This document shows positions 46,182-54,826 of a stretch of 64,000 nt of DNA, piece after piece. The stretch covers positions 248,001 to 312,000 of the forward strand of contig JAFZUX010000009.1 in NCBI GenBank assembly GCA_017618115.1. Direction: 5' to 3'. Source of the DNA: Bacteroidales bacterium. Lineage in GTDB: Bacteria; Bacteroidota; Bacteroidia; Bacteroidales; UBA932. Numbering within the stretch: position 1 is the stretch's first letter; each line of letters begins with the position of its first letter. Made by a program: the position numbers and the translations under genes. Under the pieces are notes generated by a model. The model searched no databases. It had not been told where the DNA came from and saw only the letters and a program-made list of their open reading frames with translations.

Positions 46182-46521
46182 AAACAAAATCGGCATTATA
46201 CTTATAATTATTTGTGCAATTATAACAATAGGATGCAATTGCCACACCGTAAATTATTCATATTGTTTCAAGAATCATAATTTTGATTTTGCTCCAATTT
46301 CTAATAATTATGGCAGTATTAATCATAATACTATGTTTATTTATGGCGATCAAAAAAGAAGAGATACAATATTAATTATTCATTTCCATGATATACAGCG
46401 TTTTTTTGGAGTAATTGATTCAATATATTATAACAGACCTTGTTCGTTTTTTAAAATTAAAAAGGGAGATGTTTTTTTCTACTCTGAACGTCTTATTAAA
46501 TTAAGTAAAAATGATTATTAG
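46159..46521 (+). CDS. Small lipoprotein-like protein, candidate immunity protein of RHS-B2
   Basis: This unrecognised 120-residue protein has a basic start, a hydrophobic stretch (IGIILIIICAIITIG) and a Cys-x-Cys pair just after it that may be a lipid attachment site, though the lipobox is weak. The rest is polar with many aromatic residues. Its start lies inside the last codons of B2 (23-base overlap), which couples its translation to the toxin. Very A+T-rich. Small size and position favour immunity, but the following gene is an equal candidate. Confidence 0.55.
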   Translation: MFLKRKNKNKIGIILIIICAIITIGCNCHTVNYSYCFKNHNFDFAPISNNYGSINHNTMFIYGDQKRRDTILIIHFHDIQRFFGVIDSIYYNRPCSFFKIKKGDVFFYSERLIKLSKNDY

Positions 46522-47806
46522 TATTATAAAATCGGCTATTTGTTTTCTTATTGGATGTTTATTAAGCAGTTGCATAAGTGGAATTAAGATGATATCTACT
46601 CCCATTAAAGGTTCTTCTCAACTTAAAGCAATTGTTTCTGATAATAGGATTAAAATTTTTAATACAGATAATAAAAATGAGAGTATTACTTTCATTGTGG
46701 ATGCAGAAAGAACTATGCATAGATCTCCTTGGAATAAAGGACAAGCCATATACTACACTGGAAGAATTCTTGAAATAGAAAAAAAGAGTGATTCACTATT
46801 TTTACAAAAAATAGGATTAAGAATAGATAGTCAAGTTATTCTTTTCAACGACATTCTAAATATTCACTTTAATGATACAACTAAAAGTGATTTATTTTTT
46901 TATCGAGATAGTCGGGATGCTGCAGAACAATTGTATATGGCTATTAATAACTATCCTATTTTGGAAGATCTTAATAGTTCAAAAAATAATAATTCAGAAG
47001 AGATCTTACTTTTTACCAGTTATCAGGGATATTTATTTATTAAAAAAAATGGTTCATTTTATATAAGAACAAACAGCCCTTTTGCAGAGGGATCTGGTTT
47101 GTGTAATATGTTAGATTCTAATCATTTAATACTTAAATGTGACTCTACTTTTTTTGAAGACAATTACAACAATTTATATTTTCGCAATTTAGAAAGATGG
47201 GTAATTAAAGCATTTAGAAATGTTCCTTATAAATCTTCATTAAATAAATCATATAATTCTGCTTTCATTGATTCTAACACAATCATTATCCCTGACTTGA
47301 ATTTGACTTTTAAAAAAAGTATTTCTTCGACTTGTTTTTATAATGAAAGAATAATAAATGATTACCCTCTAAACGAAATTGATACAAACAGTTTTAAAGA
47401 AGGAGGATTCGATACATTAAATGTGACACAGTTAAAAGACAATCGTTCATTGTATATATTGAAAAAGCAATTCGAGAGAAAAGACAAACGAAGTGTATTC
47501 ACGTTCAAAGCCCCTACCAGTATAAATATTATTATTAACACGGAGAGTGATAATGTTATTTTCATTAATCATATTACTGGGAGAAAATGGAAGAATTCCT
47601 TTTATTTAAGCATATATTGGAATATTCGGGGAGAATCCAAGGATTATCTTACAAATCTATATTTCGTTAAAAAGAAAGATATTGATTATCTATATGGAGT
47701 AAGGTTATCTAATAATAACTGGAATGAAAATTTTAAAAATAAATTTATTAAAATAAATAAAGCTCTGCCTATTGAAAAAGTATTATTTGATGACTTCATC
47801 AAATAA
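46511..47806 (+). CDS. Lipoprotein of unknown function, second immunity candidate of RHS-B2
   Basis: This 431-residue protein has a lipoprotein signal with lipobox LLSSC (Cys21), so it should be anchored to the periplasmic side of a membrane. No known domain is recognised; the body looks rich in beta strands and is unusually rich in Asn, Ile and Ser. It overlaps the preceding small gene by 11 bases and is the last plus-strand gene of the RHS island, converging with the creatininase gene after 3 bases. Its codons are as A+T-rich as the toxin tails. Confidence 0.55.
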   Translation: MIISIIKSAICFLIGCLLSSCISGIKMISTPIKGSSQLKAIVSDNRIKIFNTDNKNESITFIVDAERTMHRSPWNKGQAIYYTGRILEIEKKSDSLFLQKIGLRIDSQVILFNDILNIHFNDTTKSDLFFYRDSRDAAEQLYMAINNYPILEDLNSSKNNNSEEILLFTSYQGYLFIKKNGSFYIRTNSPFAEGSGLCNMLDSNHLILKCDSTFFEDNYNNLYFRNLERWVIKAFRNVPYKSSLNKSYNSAFIDSNTIIIPDLNLTFKKSISSTCFYNERIINDYPLNEIDTNSFKEGGFDTLNVTQLKDNRSLYILKKQFERKDKRSVFTFKAPTSINIIINTESDNVIFINHITGRKWKNSFYLSIYWNIRGESKDYLTNLYFVKKKDIDYLYGVRLSNNNWNENFKNKFIKINKALPIEKVLFDDFIK

Positions 47807-47809
47807 TAC

Positions 47810-48568
47810 TTAGTAGAGCGTATCTGCCTTGGCAAAATCTGTGATGAAGGAGACAATCTCTTTCATGGCGGCCTGGATGTAACGTTTGCCCTTCTCTGCA
47901 GTGGCTTTCTTTGGGTTACCTACTCCGGTGTCTTTGGTAGTGTATTTCCAGTCTCTTGGAGCCCAGGCAACTTTGGTGTTCAGTCCTTTGATTTTAAAGT
48001 CTTTATGTTTGCCGTCACCTGCCGCTTTGAGGTTGACCAGTTCAGGATAGTAATGGAGCATTACAGAGGTCTCCTGCTCTCCGGCGTGGTCATCAATCTT
48101 CTCCTCAAAGTAATCTTTACGCGGGATGAAGGAGAACCACTCGCATACAACTATGGAGAATGACGGGTCTTTGATAGTAATATCCCTTATCATTCCCTTA
48201 AAGATGTTGCCTCCGTGGCCGCTCATTATGAGCAGTTTGTTAATTCCCTGCTGCTTTAGGCTTGCAACAATGTCTTCCAAAACCGCAATCTGAGTTCGTT
48301 GAGTTGTATGGATGCAGAAAGGAAGGTTTACCTGCCCGGGGTTCTGGCTTCCCAAAGGAATGCCGGGGAGAACCATAGTGTTAACTCCCTTCTTTGCAAC
48401 CTTTTCTGCCGCCTCAAATGCAACCGCCTGAGCACAAAGCATATCTGTGCAGTACGGAAGATGTTTGTTATGAGGTTCTGTTGAGCCCCAAGGCAAAATG
48501 GCCAGATGGTAATGCTTCTTCTGAACATCACCCCATCCGGCCGTTGTTATATCAAATTTAGAATACAT
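47810..48568 (-). CDS. Creatininase family amidohydrolase
   Basis: The 252-residue cytoplasmic protein carries the creatininase-family metal site: WGSTEPHNKHLPYCTD near residues 27-42 (Glu, His and Asp ligands), IMSGHGGN, and DDHAGEQETS with the last Glu. Members cut cyclic or linear amides, for example creatinine, formamides and N-acyl groups. No creatine genes are nearby, so the name gives only the fold. It is last in the minus-strand run, 11 bases after a SIS-domain gene, suggesting a step on an amide-bearing sugar. Confidence 0.85.
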   Translation of the reverse strand: MYSKFDITTAGWGDVQKKHYHLAILPWGSTEPHNKHLPYCTDMLCAQAVAFEAAEKVAKKGVNTMVLPGIPLGSQNPGQVNLPFCIHTTQRTQIAVLEDIVASLKQQGINKLLIMSGHGGNIFKGMIRDITIKDPSFSIVVCEWFSFIPRKDYFEEKIDDHAGEQETSVMLHYYPELVNLKAAGDGKHKDFKIKGLNTKVAWAPRDWKYTTKDTGVGNPKKATAEKGKRYIQAAMKEIVSFITDFAKADTLY

Positions 48569-48579
48569 TCTCTTGTTAA

Positions 48580-49341
48580 TTAGACTCCTGCAACCCTCTT
48601 TTTGTACTCAACAAGGCAGGCATCAAGCCTCTCATGAGCTGTGGTATCTCCAGGAACGTTGTGAGATGGATGGATATAGAGTTTTACACCGCGGTCTGCC
48701 AGTATCTCAGCAACAGTACACATAGTCATCCAAACGGTTGTAACAAAAGCCATTGTGGAGAGAGGGCCAATCTTATCCTGATGGTTCTTAAGATCTACGG
48801 ATGCATCCTGCAGAGGGCAGCAACTGTCCACTACGTAGTCTGCAATCTGGAAAAGGTTCTTTCCGCAGGAGTGGCGAGGAACCTTATTGCCTGTCTGTGA
48901 GGAAGATCCGTAAGCAATAACCTTCATTCCGCGCTTCTGTGCCTCAAGAGCAACATCAATGTTAACGGCGTTGATTCCGGTGTGGGAGAAGAGCCATACA
49001 AGATCATCCTTGTGGAAGTTCCAACTGCTCATTATTGCCTTGCCGTAACCCTCTGCTCTCTCTAGCCAAAGGAACTGATTTATACCCATTTCACCGGTAA
49101 TGTGAGTGAAGAATGTAAGAGGAAGTTCACAGAGTGGATGGAAACCTACAAAACCTCCTATTCTCGGATACATCTCCTCAATAGGAAGGTTGGCGTGACC
49201 GCAGCCGAATGTATGAACAAGATGGCCTGCCTGGAGGCAGTCTGCCATAACGGTTGCAACTTTCTTAATCTGTTCCATCTGTGTGGACTCTATCTGATCC
49301 ATAACGCTTATTGCGTTCTTTTTCCATTGATTAGCTAACAT
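48580..49341 (-). CDS. SIS-domain protein (UPF0309-like)
   Basis: This 253-residue protein has one SIS fold with VHTFGCGHANLPIEEMYPRIGG near the start and VWLFSHTGINAVNIDVALEAQKRGMKVIAYGS in the sugar-phosphate loop. Where most members have Ser-x-Ser-Gly it reads SHTGIN. SIS proteins isomerise or deaminate amino-sugar phosphates or act as regulators; no helix-turn-helix is present here, so a catalytic role is more likely. It sits between an MFS carrier and the creatininase gene. Confidence 0.82.
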   Translation of the reverse strand: MLANQWKKNAISVMDQIESTQMEQIKKVATVMADCLQAGHLVHTFGCGHANLPIEEMYPRIGGFVGFHPLCELPLTFFTHITGEMGINQFLWLERAEGYGKAIMSSWNFHKDDLVWLFSHTGINAVNIDVALEAQKRGMKVIAYGSSSQTGNKVPRHSCGKNLFQIADYVVDSCCPLQDASVDLKNHQDKIGPLSTMAFVTTVWMTMCTVAEILADRGVKLYIHPSHNVPGDTTAHERLDACLVEYKKRVAGV

Positions 49342-49372
49342 GATATTACGTTTTTATATTCTATTATTTCTA

Positions 49373-50548
49373 TTATTCTTTGTTATTAAGTCTCTTACAA
49401 GCGGCAGTTGCTATTGGGGCAAGAATTAGAATAGCGGCAATCATTGCAACTAAAACTATCGGGAAGAAGATAAAGGAATTAGTGTTGAACATCTTGCCTA
49501 CAAGGAAGTTGCCTAGGAACTGACCGCAGAGGGCAATAAAGATTGCAGCAGAAAAGGCAGAACCGCTCAGTTTGCGGAATACTCCTCCCAAATGACTGAG
49601 CATCACAGGATAAGTGGCACCCACTCCAAATCCTATCAGAGCCATTGCAGTCCATACGGTTGCAGCAGAGTTGGAGAAGAAGTAAATCATACCAACCCCT
49701 ATTGCCCCTATTATCATATAGATGGTAAGAACCACAATGTCTTTCATCTTCTTAAGGAAAGAACTTAAAGCAAACCTTCCAATCATCATACCCACTGTAA
49801 ACCAGGTTAGTGAGAGTATAGCACTGCTCTCTGTAATGTTTCCCGCTCTTGTAAGATAGGATGTAGTGTAACTTCCGCTGGTTCCCTCAAATCCGCTCTG
49901 GAAGAAGAGCGTGAAAGCTACAAGCAAAAGGGCGGGAGAGAAAAGCATCTTTGTGTAATCCTTTGTTTTTGGTTTATCTTCTTTAACCTCTGCAAGTTTT
50001 GCCTTAGGGAAGTTGGTCATAATGAAGAAGATAACAGAGATAAGCATTATTGTGGCAAATATTATCAGAGGAATCTTGTAGTCTGTAATAAAGAAGCAGG
50101 AGAGAGTCCAGAGCATTGCACCTATGCAGTAGCAGGCTCCCAAAACGCTCATCTTACGGCCGCGTTTGGTATCATCATAAATATCTGAAACAAGGGCGTT
50201 TGTTTCACCGTTAAGAATTCCTCCGCCAAGTCCTACGCAGAATATACCGGCTATAAGAACCGTCATATCAACGGAATATGCCAGACACAGCAAACCGGCC
50301 AGCATTATAAGAGTGCTTATGATAAGAAGCCATTTGTAGCCGTAACGGTCCATAATAGGGCCGAATATTACGGTCCCCAGGATTATACCTACGGAGAGGT
50401 ATTTAGGCAGTCCAATAGCCTCAGGAACAGCATTTACAAGGTTAGGCAAAATGGCACCCAGAGAGAGCATTGCAACTCCAAAGAATGCAAGTCCCAGGCA
50501 GGCAGCCAGATTGACTCTTTCCGTTGAGTAAGTTTTATTCTCTGTCAT
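49373..50548 (-). CDS. MFS transporter (second of a tandem pair)
   Basis: This 391-residue protein has 12 hydrophobic segments and the MFS loop motif after helix 2 (FGPIMDRYGYKWLLI). It resembles its upstream neighbour throughout, for example FGVAMLSLGAILP against FGVTMFFWGAMLP and the shared VMDRYGYKWLLIIS-type loop, so the two arose by duplication. The substrate is unknown; sugar or sugar-acid uptake fits the neighbouring kinase and SIS genes. It is 7 bases downstream of the first copy. Confidence 0.88.
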   Translation of the reverse strand: MTENKTYSTERVNLAACLGLAFFGVAMLSLGAILPNLVNAVPEAIGLPKYLSVGIILGTVIFGPIMDRYGYKWLLIISTLIMLAGLLCLAYSVDMTVLIAGIFCVGLGGGILNGETNALVSDIYDDTKRGRKMSVLGACYCIGAMLWTLSCFFITDYKIPLIIFATIMLISVIFFIMTNFPKAKLAEVKEDKPKTKDYTKMLFSPALLLVAFTLFFQSGFEGTSGSYTTSYLTRAGNITESSAILSLTWFTVGMMIGRFALSSFLKKMKDIVVLTIYMIIGAIGVGMIYFFSNSAATVWTAMALIGFGVGATYPVMLSHLGGVFRKLSGSAFSAAIFIALCGQFLGNFLVGKMFNTNSFIFFPIVLVAMIAAILILAPIATAACKRLNNKE

Positions 50549-50555
50549 ACTTTGT

Positions 50556-51761
50556 TTATAAATCCAAGTTCTTTTCCTTTGTATTTGCAGTAAGTTTTGC
50601 TACGCCAGCTAAGTGTATAACTACCAGCACTATAACAACGCACATAATTATAGGGAATATATGGAATGTTCCCCTCTCCAGCCTCTCCGGCATAAAGAGT
50701 TTTCCAACAAGGAAATTACCTATAAGCATACCTATCTGGGCAACAACTACTGAGAGTGAAACTGCAATTCCGGAGTATCTCTTGAATACCTGACCAAGGT
50801 AACTGAACACCACAGGAGCGGTTACACCCGTACCGAATCCTATGAGAGTCATAGAGATAAAGGCTCCCAATATGCTGTGAGGTATAATGTACTGAATAAG
50901 AGCACCCGCAAATGCTATGGCCATAAAGAGGTAGAGAGAGATTTTGTTGCCTCCCACTTTCATGCAGAGAGGAAGTGTAAACCTTCCTACAGCCATACCC
51001 ACCGTCATAAAAATAAGGGCGGTAAGTGCCAGATTAAGTCCTATTCCGTTCTCTGTGTTAACATAGTAAGAGGTTGAATAGTTGGCGCTTATAGCTTCCA
51101 AAATTCCCTGGAAGAATAGCATGCTGCAAACCATTACAAGCAGTGGATACTTAAGCAGAGAGAAGGACATTAAAATGGAAGAGCCCTCCCCTTTTGCAAG
51201 TTTTGCCTTTGGAAAGCGTATGAAAACGAAGCAGATTGAGAGAAGGGCTATTACTGCGGCAGACCATCTCATAGGAAGAGTGTAATCTGCAACTAAAACA
51301 CGGCAGAGTATGGTCCAAAGGAGAGAACCCACACAGTAGGAGGCACCCAGAATGCTGAGCATTGCTCCGCGTTTATCATCTCCGTAAATATCTGAAATAA
51401 TGGCTATTGTCTCACTGTTCAGAACTCCGCCTCCTGCACCTATCAGGAAGGTGCTAATGTAAAGAGAGAGTGCGTTATTTAGGAAGATGAAACCCGCAAG
51501 ACCGGCGGCCAGAGCCAATGAACTTATTATCAGAAGCCACTTGTAACCGTAACGGTCCATTACCGCTCCGGAGATAAGAGTACCGGCAATTATTCCCAGA
51601 GTGAGCACCCACGGAAAGTTGTCTGCGCCCGCAATACTCTCTCTAACAACCGGTAGCATAGCACCCCAGAAGAACATGGTAACGCCAAAGAAGGCGCAGC
51701 CCATGCAGGCGGCAAAGGCTACCAGAGGTCTGGAGTAGTTATTTATTCTGTTTTCAGCCAT
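50556..51761 (-). CDS. MFS transporter (first of a tandem pair)
   Basis: This 401-residue carrier has 12 membrane segments, with GAVMDRYGYKWLLIIS as the loop 2-3 motif and LIGFGTGVTAPVVFSYLGQVF in the second half, closely matching the downstream paralogue. Its start overlaps the end of the S9 peptidase gene by 19 bases, so translation is coupled. A paired transport system, or two carriers with different sugar preference, is inferred from the duplication. Confidence 0.88.
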   Translation of the reverse strand: MAENRINNYSRPLVAFAACMGCAFFGVTMFFWGAMLPVVRESIAGADNFPWVLTLGIIAGTLISGAVMDRYGYKWLLIISSLALAAGLAGFIFLNNALSLYISTFLIGAGGGVLNSETIAIISDIYGDDKRGAMLSILGASYCVGSLLWTILCRVLVADYTLPMRWSAAVIALLSICFVFIRFPKAKLAKGEGSSILMSFSLLKYPLLVMVCSMLFFQGILEAISANYSTSYYVNTENGIGLNLALTALIFMTVGMAVGRFTLPLCMKVGGNKISLYLFMAIAFAGALIQYIIPHSILGAFISMTLIGFGTGVTAPVVFSYLGQVFKRYSGIAVSLSVVVAQIGMLIGNFLVGKLFMPERLERGTFHIFPIIMCVVIVLVVIHLAGVAKLTANTKEKNLDL

Positions 51762-53917
51762 TTATCTAACCATTCAAAGAATGTTCTCTGCCAGAGAATG
51801 CCGTTCTGAGGTTTCAGAACCCAGTGATTCTCATTAGGATAGAGCAGCAGTTCTGCAGGAATGCCTCTCATTCTTGCAGCGTTGAATGCGCTCTCTCCCT
51901 GTGATGCAAGTATTCTGTAATCCTTCTCACCGTGGATGCAGAGTATTGGGGTATCCCACTTATCTACATACATGTGAGGCGAGTGAGCAAATGTATTCTG
52001 CGCGGTTGGAAGATCTTTTCTCCAGAAGGCTCCGCCAAGATCCCAGTTGGCAAACCACATCTCCTCAGTTTCAACATATTGCTGCATCTCATTAAAGATA
52101 CCGTCATGAGCAATGAAGGCCTTAAAGCGCTTATTATGATTACCGGCAAGCCAGTAAACGGAGAAACCACCAAAGCTTGCACCAACACATCCAAGATGCT
52201 CTCTATCTACGTATGGTTCTTTTGCAATATCGTCAATAGCAGAGAGATAGTCCTTCATACACTGTCCGGCATAATCTCCGCTTATCTCCTCCAGCCACTC
52301 CATTCCAAAGCCCGGAAGGCCTCTTCTGTTAGGAGCAATGATGATGTATCCGTTGGCCGCCATTATCTGGAAGTTCCATCTGTAACTCCAGAACTGGCTT
52401 ACAGGAGACTGAGGTCCGCCCTCACAGAAAAGAAGCGTAGGATACTTCTTAGAAGGGTCAAAATGAGGAGGATAGATAACCCAGCTGAGCATCTGTTTAC
52501 CGTCTGTTGTCTTGGTCCAGCGCTCCTCAACCTTACCGGTTGTAAGTTTATCCAGAATATGTTTGTTCTCAAATGATAACTGAGTTGCTTCACCGCTATT
52601 AAGATCTACAGAGTAGATATCATCCGGAACTGAGATGGAGTGACGCTTTGCAATTATGCTTCCGTCTGCCATTCCCAGTGAGGCGTAATCATGAGCACCC
52701 TCAGTAAGAGCGCAAACCTCACCGCTCAGGTTAGTTCTCCAGATTTGAGTTGTACCGTGCCAAACTCCTAAGAAATAAAGAGTTGCATCATCCGCCCAAA
52801 TATAGTCATCTACACCGCTCTCAAAGGACTCGGTCACATATTTTTTCTCCTTTGTTACGGTATCTAGAACGCAGAGACGGTTGCGGTCACTCTCATAACC
52901 GTCTCTTTCCATACTGAGCCAGCTTACATATCTTCCGCTAGGAGAGTAAGAAGGGTTGGTGTCATAACCCATATTTTCATCCTTCTCCGTCTTGTTAACA
53001 TCCTGGAACTGAAGTGACTCGTCATATCTTACCTTTGGTCTAACATAACCCTCGCTCTTGCAGAGGTTTACAGTTTTACCGGTCTCAAGGTTATATTCGT
53101 AAATATCGGAATCCGTAGAGACTGCATAGTCCAATCCGGTCATCTTCTTGCAGGAGTAAGCAATCTTTTTGCTGTCCGGACTCCAGGCCAGCTGCTCCTC
53201 TCCGCCAAACGGTTTTGAAGGGCACTCGTACGGTTCGCCCTCCAGAATATCTTTAATGTTGGAGAATGCAACGCCGTCAAAATCTGCAACAAACGGATGC
53301 GGAATTGATTCAACCCACTCGTCCCAATGTTTGTGCATAACATCCTTTACAATGCGTCCGGTTGTAAGAGGAAGATCTGAATACTTGTCTTTTCCGTTTA
53401 TAACAGATTCAGTATAAGGAATCTGAGAAATCAGAACCATTTTCTTTCCATCGGGAGAAACCAGAAAGGCCTCAACCTCAAGATTTTCTGAACCTTTAAT
53501 CTTCTTTGCTCCGCTGCCGTCCGTCTCCATTACCCAAACTGCGGAGGAGCCGTCCTCAGCAGAAATGTAGGCAATCTTCTCACCAAAGTTAAGCCATACG
53601 GGAGAGTACTGGCTCTTTGCCGTCTTTGTAAGAACTTTATTGTCAGAGCCGTCTGCGTTCATCATACAGATTACGGAGTGGCTCTTGTTCTCCTTTACGC
53701 TAAAATATGAAACGGTGTAAAGAATCTTCTTTCCGTCCGGGGAGACCTGTACTCCGCCAATTCTACCCATTGCCCAAAGAGCCTCCGGAGTCATAAGGTC
53801 ATTTTGAAGAGCAACCTCCTGTCTTCCTATATACTCTTTAGGGTCATCGTTTTTAGAGTTACATGATACACAAGCTATTGCAGAAGCGATCATTGCTATT
53901 ACGGTTAATTTTTTCAT
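51743..53917 (-). CDS. S9 family prolyl oligopeptidase-like lipoprotein
   Basis: The 724-residue protein starts with a lipoprotein signal (lipobox ACVSC), then has a seven-bladed propeller built of WSPDSKKIAY- and YSPSGRYVSWLS-type repeats, and a C-terminal alpha/beta hydrolase domain. The nucleophile is in GASFGG, the acid in HGEKDYRI and the base in NENHWV. It probably cleaves short peptides or acyl-peptides at the cell surface or in the periplasm. It lies between the ROK kinase and the MFS pair and could release the compound they import. Confidence 0.92.
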   Translation of the reverse strand: MKKLTVIAMIASAIACVSCNSKNDDPKEYIGRQEVALQNDLMTPEALWAMGRIGGVQVSPDGKKILYTVSYFSVKENKSHSVICMMNADGSDNKVLTKTAKSQYSPVWLNFGEKIAYISAEDGSSAVWVMETDGSGAKKIKGSENLEVEAFLVSPDGKKMVLISQIPYTESVINGKDKYSDLPLTTGRIVKDVMHKHWDEWVESIPHPFVADFDGVAFSNIKDILEGEPYECPSKPFGGEEQLAWSPDSKKIAYSCKKMTGLDYAVSTDSDIYEYNLETGKTVNLCKSEGYVRPKVRYDESLQFQDVNKTEKDENMGYDTNPSYSPSGRYVSWLSMERDGYESDRNRLCVLDTVTKEKKYVTESFESGVDDYIWADDATLYFLGVWHGTTQIWRTNLSGEVCALTEGAHDYASLGMADGSIIAKRHSISVPDDIYSVDLNSGEATQLSFENKHILDKLTTGKVEERWTKTTDGKQMLSWVIYPPHFDPSKKYPTLLFCEGGPQSPVSQFWSYRWNFQIMAANGYIIIAPNRRGLPGFGMEWLEEISGDYAGQCMKDYLSAIDDIAKEPYVDREHLGCVGASFGGFSVYWLAGNHNKRFKAFIAHDGIFNEMQQYVETEEMWFANWDLGGAFWRKDLPTAQNTFAHSPHMYVDKWDTPILCIHGEKDYRILASQGESAFNAARMRGIPAELLLYPNENHWVLKPQNGILWQRTFFEWLDKWLKTE

Positions 53918-53938
53918 ATATCGTTTATTACTTATTCA

Positions 53939-54826
53939 TTAGTACAGAACCGAGTATCCGGCTCCCAGCAGTGCTGCATCTGAGGAGATTCCGCTTGAGA
54001 GGAACTTAACGTTCTTCATAGAAATAGGCTGTCCCCATTTAAGAGCCTCATTGTAAATTCTTGGTATAAGCTTTTTTGCAGGGCCGCTGAATACTCCTCC
54101 TCCAAAGACTATCATCTCAGGGTCAAAGAGACTTACAAGATTTGCAGCCCCCTTTCCCCACATCTGAATTGCCTTCTCAATAACCCTTACGGCTTTGGAA
54201 TCATTTGATTCGTAGAGAGAAAAGACTTCCGGAGAGGAAATCTCCCTGCCAAAGAGTTTTGAAGCCTGGTAGGCAATTCCGTTGCCGGAAGCAAATGTCT
54301 CAAAGCATCCGCACTCATCCCAGTCCTTGTCATAATCACTCTCCAAAGCCATCCATCCGGTAGCCCCCACAATATCATTTGCTCCGTGAATAATTCTTCC
54401 GTCCAGAAGAATTCCGGCCCCTATTCCGCTGCCAACTGCAATGTAAATGGCGTTATCACAATCTTTTGCTACGCCCTTCCACTTTTCTCCCAAAATATAG
54501 CAGGTACGGTCACTCTCAATATGAACCGGTACGTTCGGGCAGACTTTCTCAATTGTCTCCTTAAGAGGGAAATCTTCCCAACCCGGAATATTGGGACACC
54601 AGACGGTGTTCCTCTTAGAGTAGACTATTCCCGGCACGCAGACTCCAATTCCCTTAATATCAGATTGTTCAAAAAAAGAGAGTGCGGTAGCGGCAACAAG
54701 TTCACCCGCTTCTGCACCCTTACGCCCCTCCAGATAGGATTGTTTTCTGGAAAGGATTTCACCCTCCTCGTTAAAAAGGGCGGCGGCTACTTTGGTAGCA
54801 CCAAGATCAATACCTAAGACTGCCAT
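53939..54826 (-). CDS. ROK family sugar kinase, zinc site altered
   Basis: This 295-residue ROK protein has the ATP-binding DLGATKVAAALFNEEG, the catalytic Asp in HIESDRTCYILGE and GSGIGAGILLDGRI. It lacks an N-terminal DNA-binding domain, so it is a kinase rather than a repressor. The usual GEIGH is GATGW and the CxCGxxGCxE motif is shortened to CGCFE, so the structural zinc site of classical members is incomplete. Glucose, ManNAc or GlcNAc are possible substrates. It abuts corA with no gap and precedes the S9 peptidase gene by 21 bases. Confidence 0.87.
   Translation of the reverse strand: MAVLGIDLGATKVAAALFNEEGEILSRKQSYLEGRKGAEAGELVAATALSFFEQSDIKGIGVCVPGIVYSKRNTVWCPNIPGWEDFPLKETIEKVCPNVPVHIESDRTCYILGEKWKGVAKDCDNAIYIAVGSGIGAGILLDGRIIHGANDIVGATGWMALESDYDKDWDECGCFETFASGNGIAYQASKLFGREISSPEVFSLYESNDSKAVRVIEKAIQMWGKGAANLVSLFDPEMIVFGGGVFSGPAKKLIPRIYNEALKWGQPISMKNVKFLSSGISSDAALLGAGYSVLY

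Noticed and set aside
47810..48568. A true creatinine-degrading enzyme
   Set aside because: Only the family metal motifs are seen, and no creatinase, sarcosine or creatine transport genes are nearby.
51932..52576. A 214-codon plus-strand frame opposite the S9 peptidase
   Set aside because: The peptidase frame holds all catalytic motifs; the antisense frame shows none.
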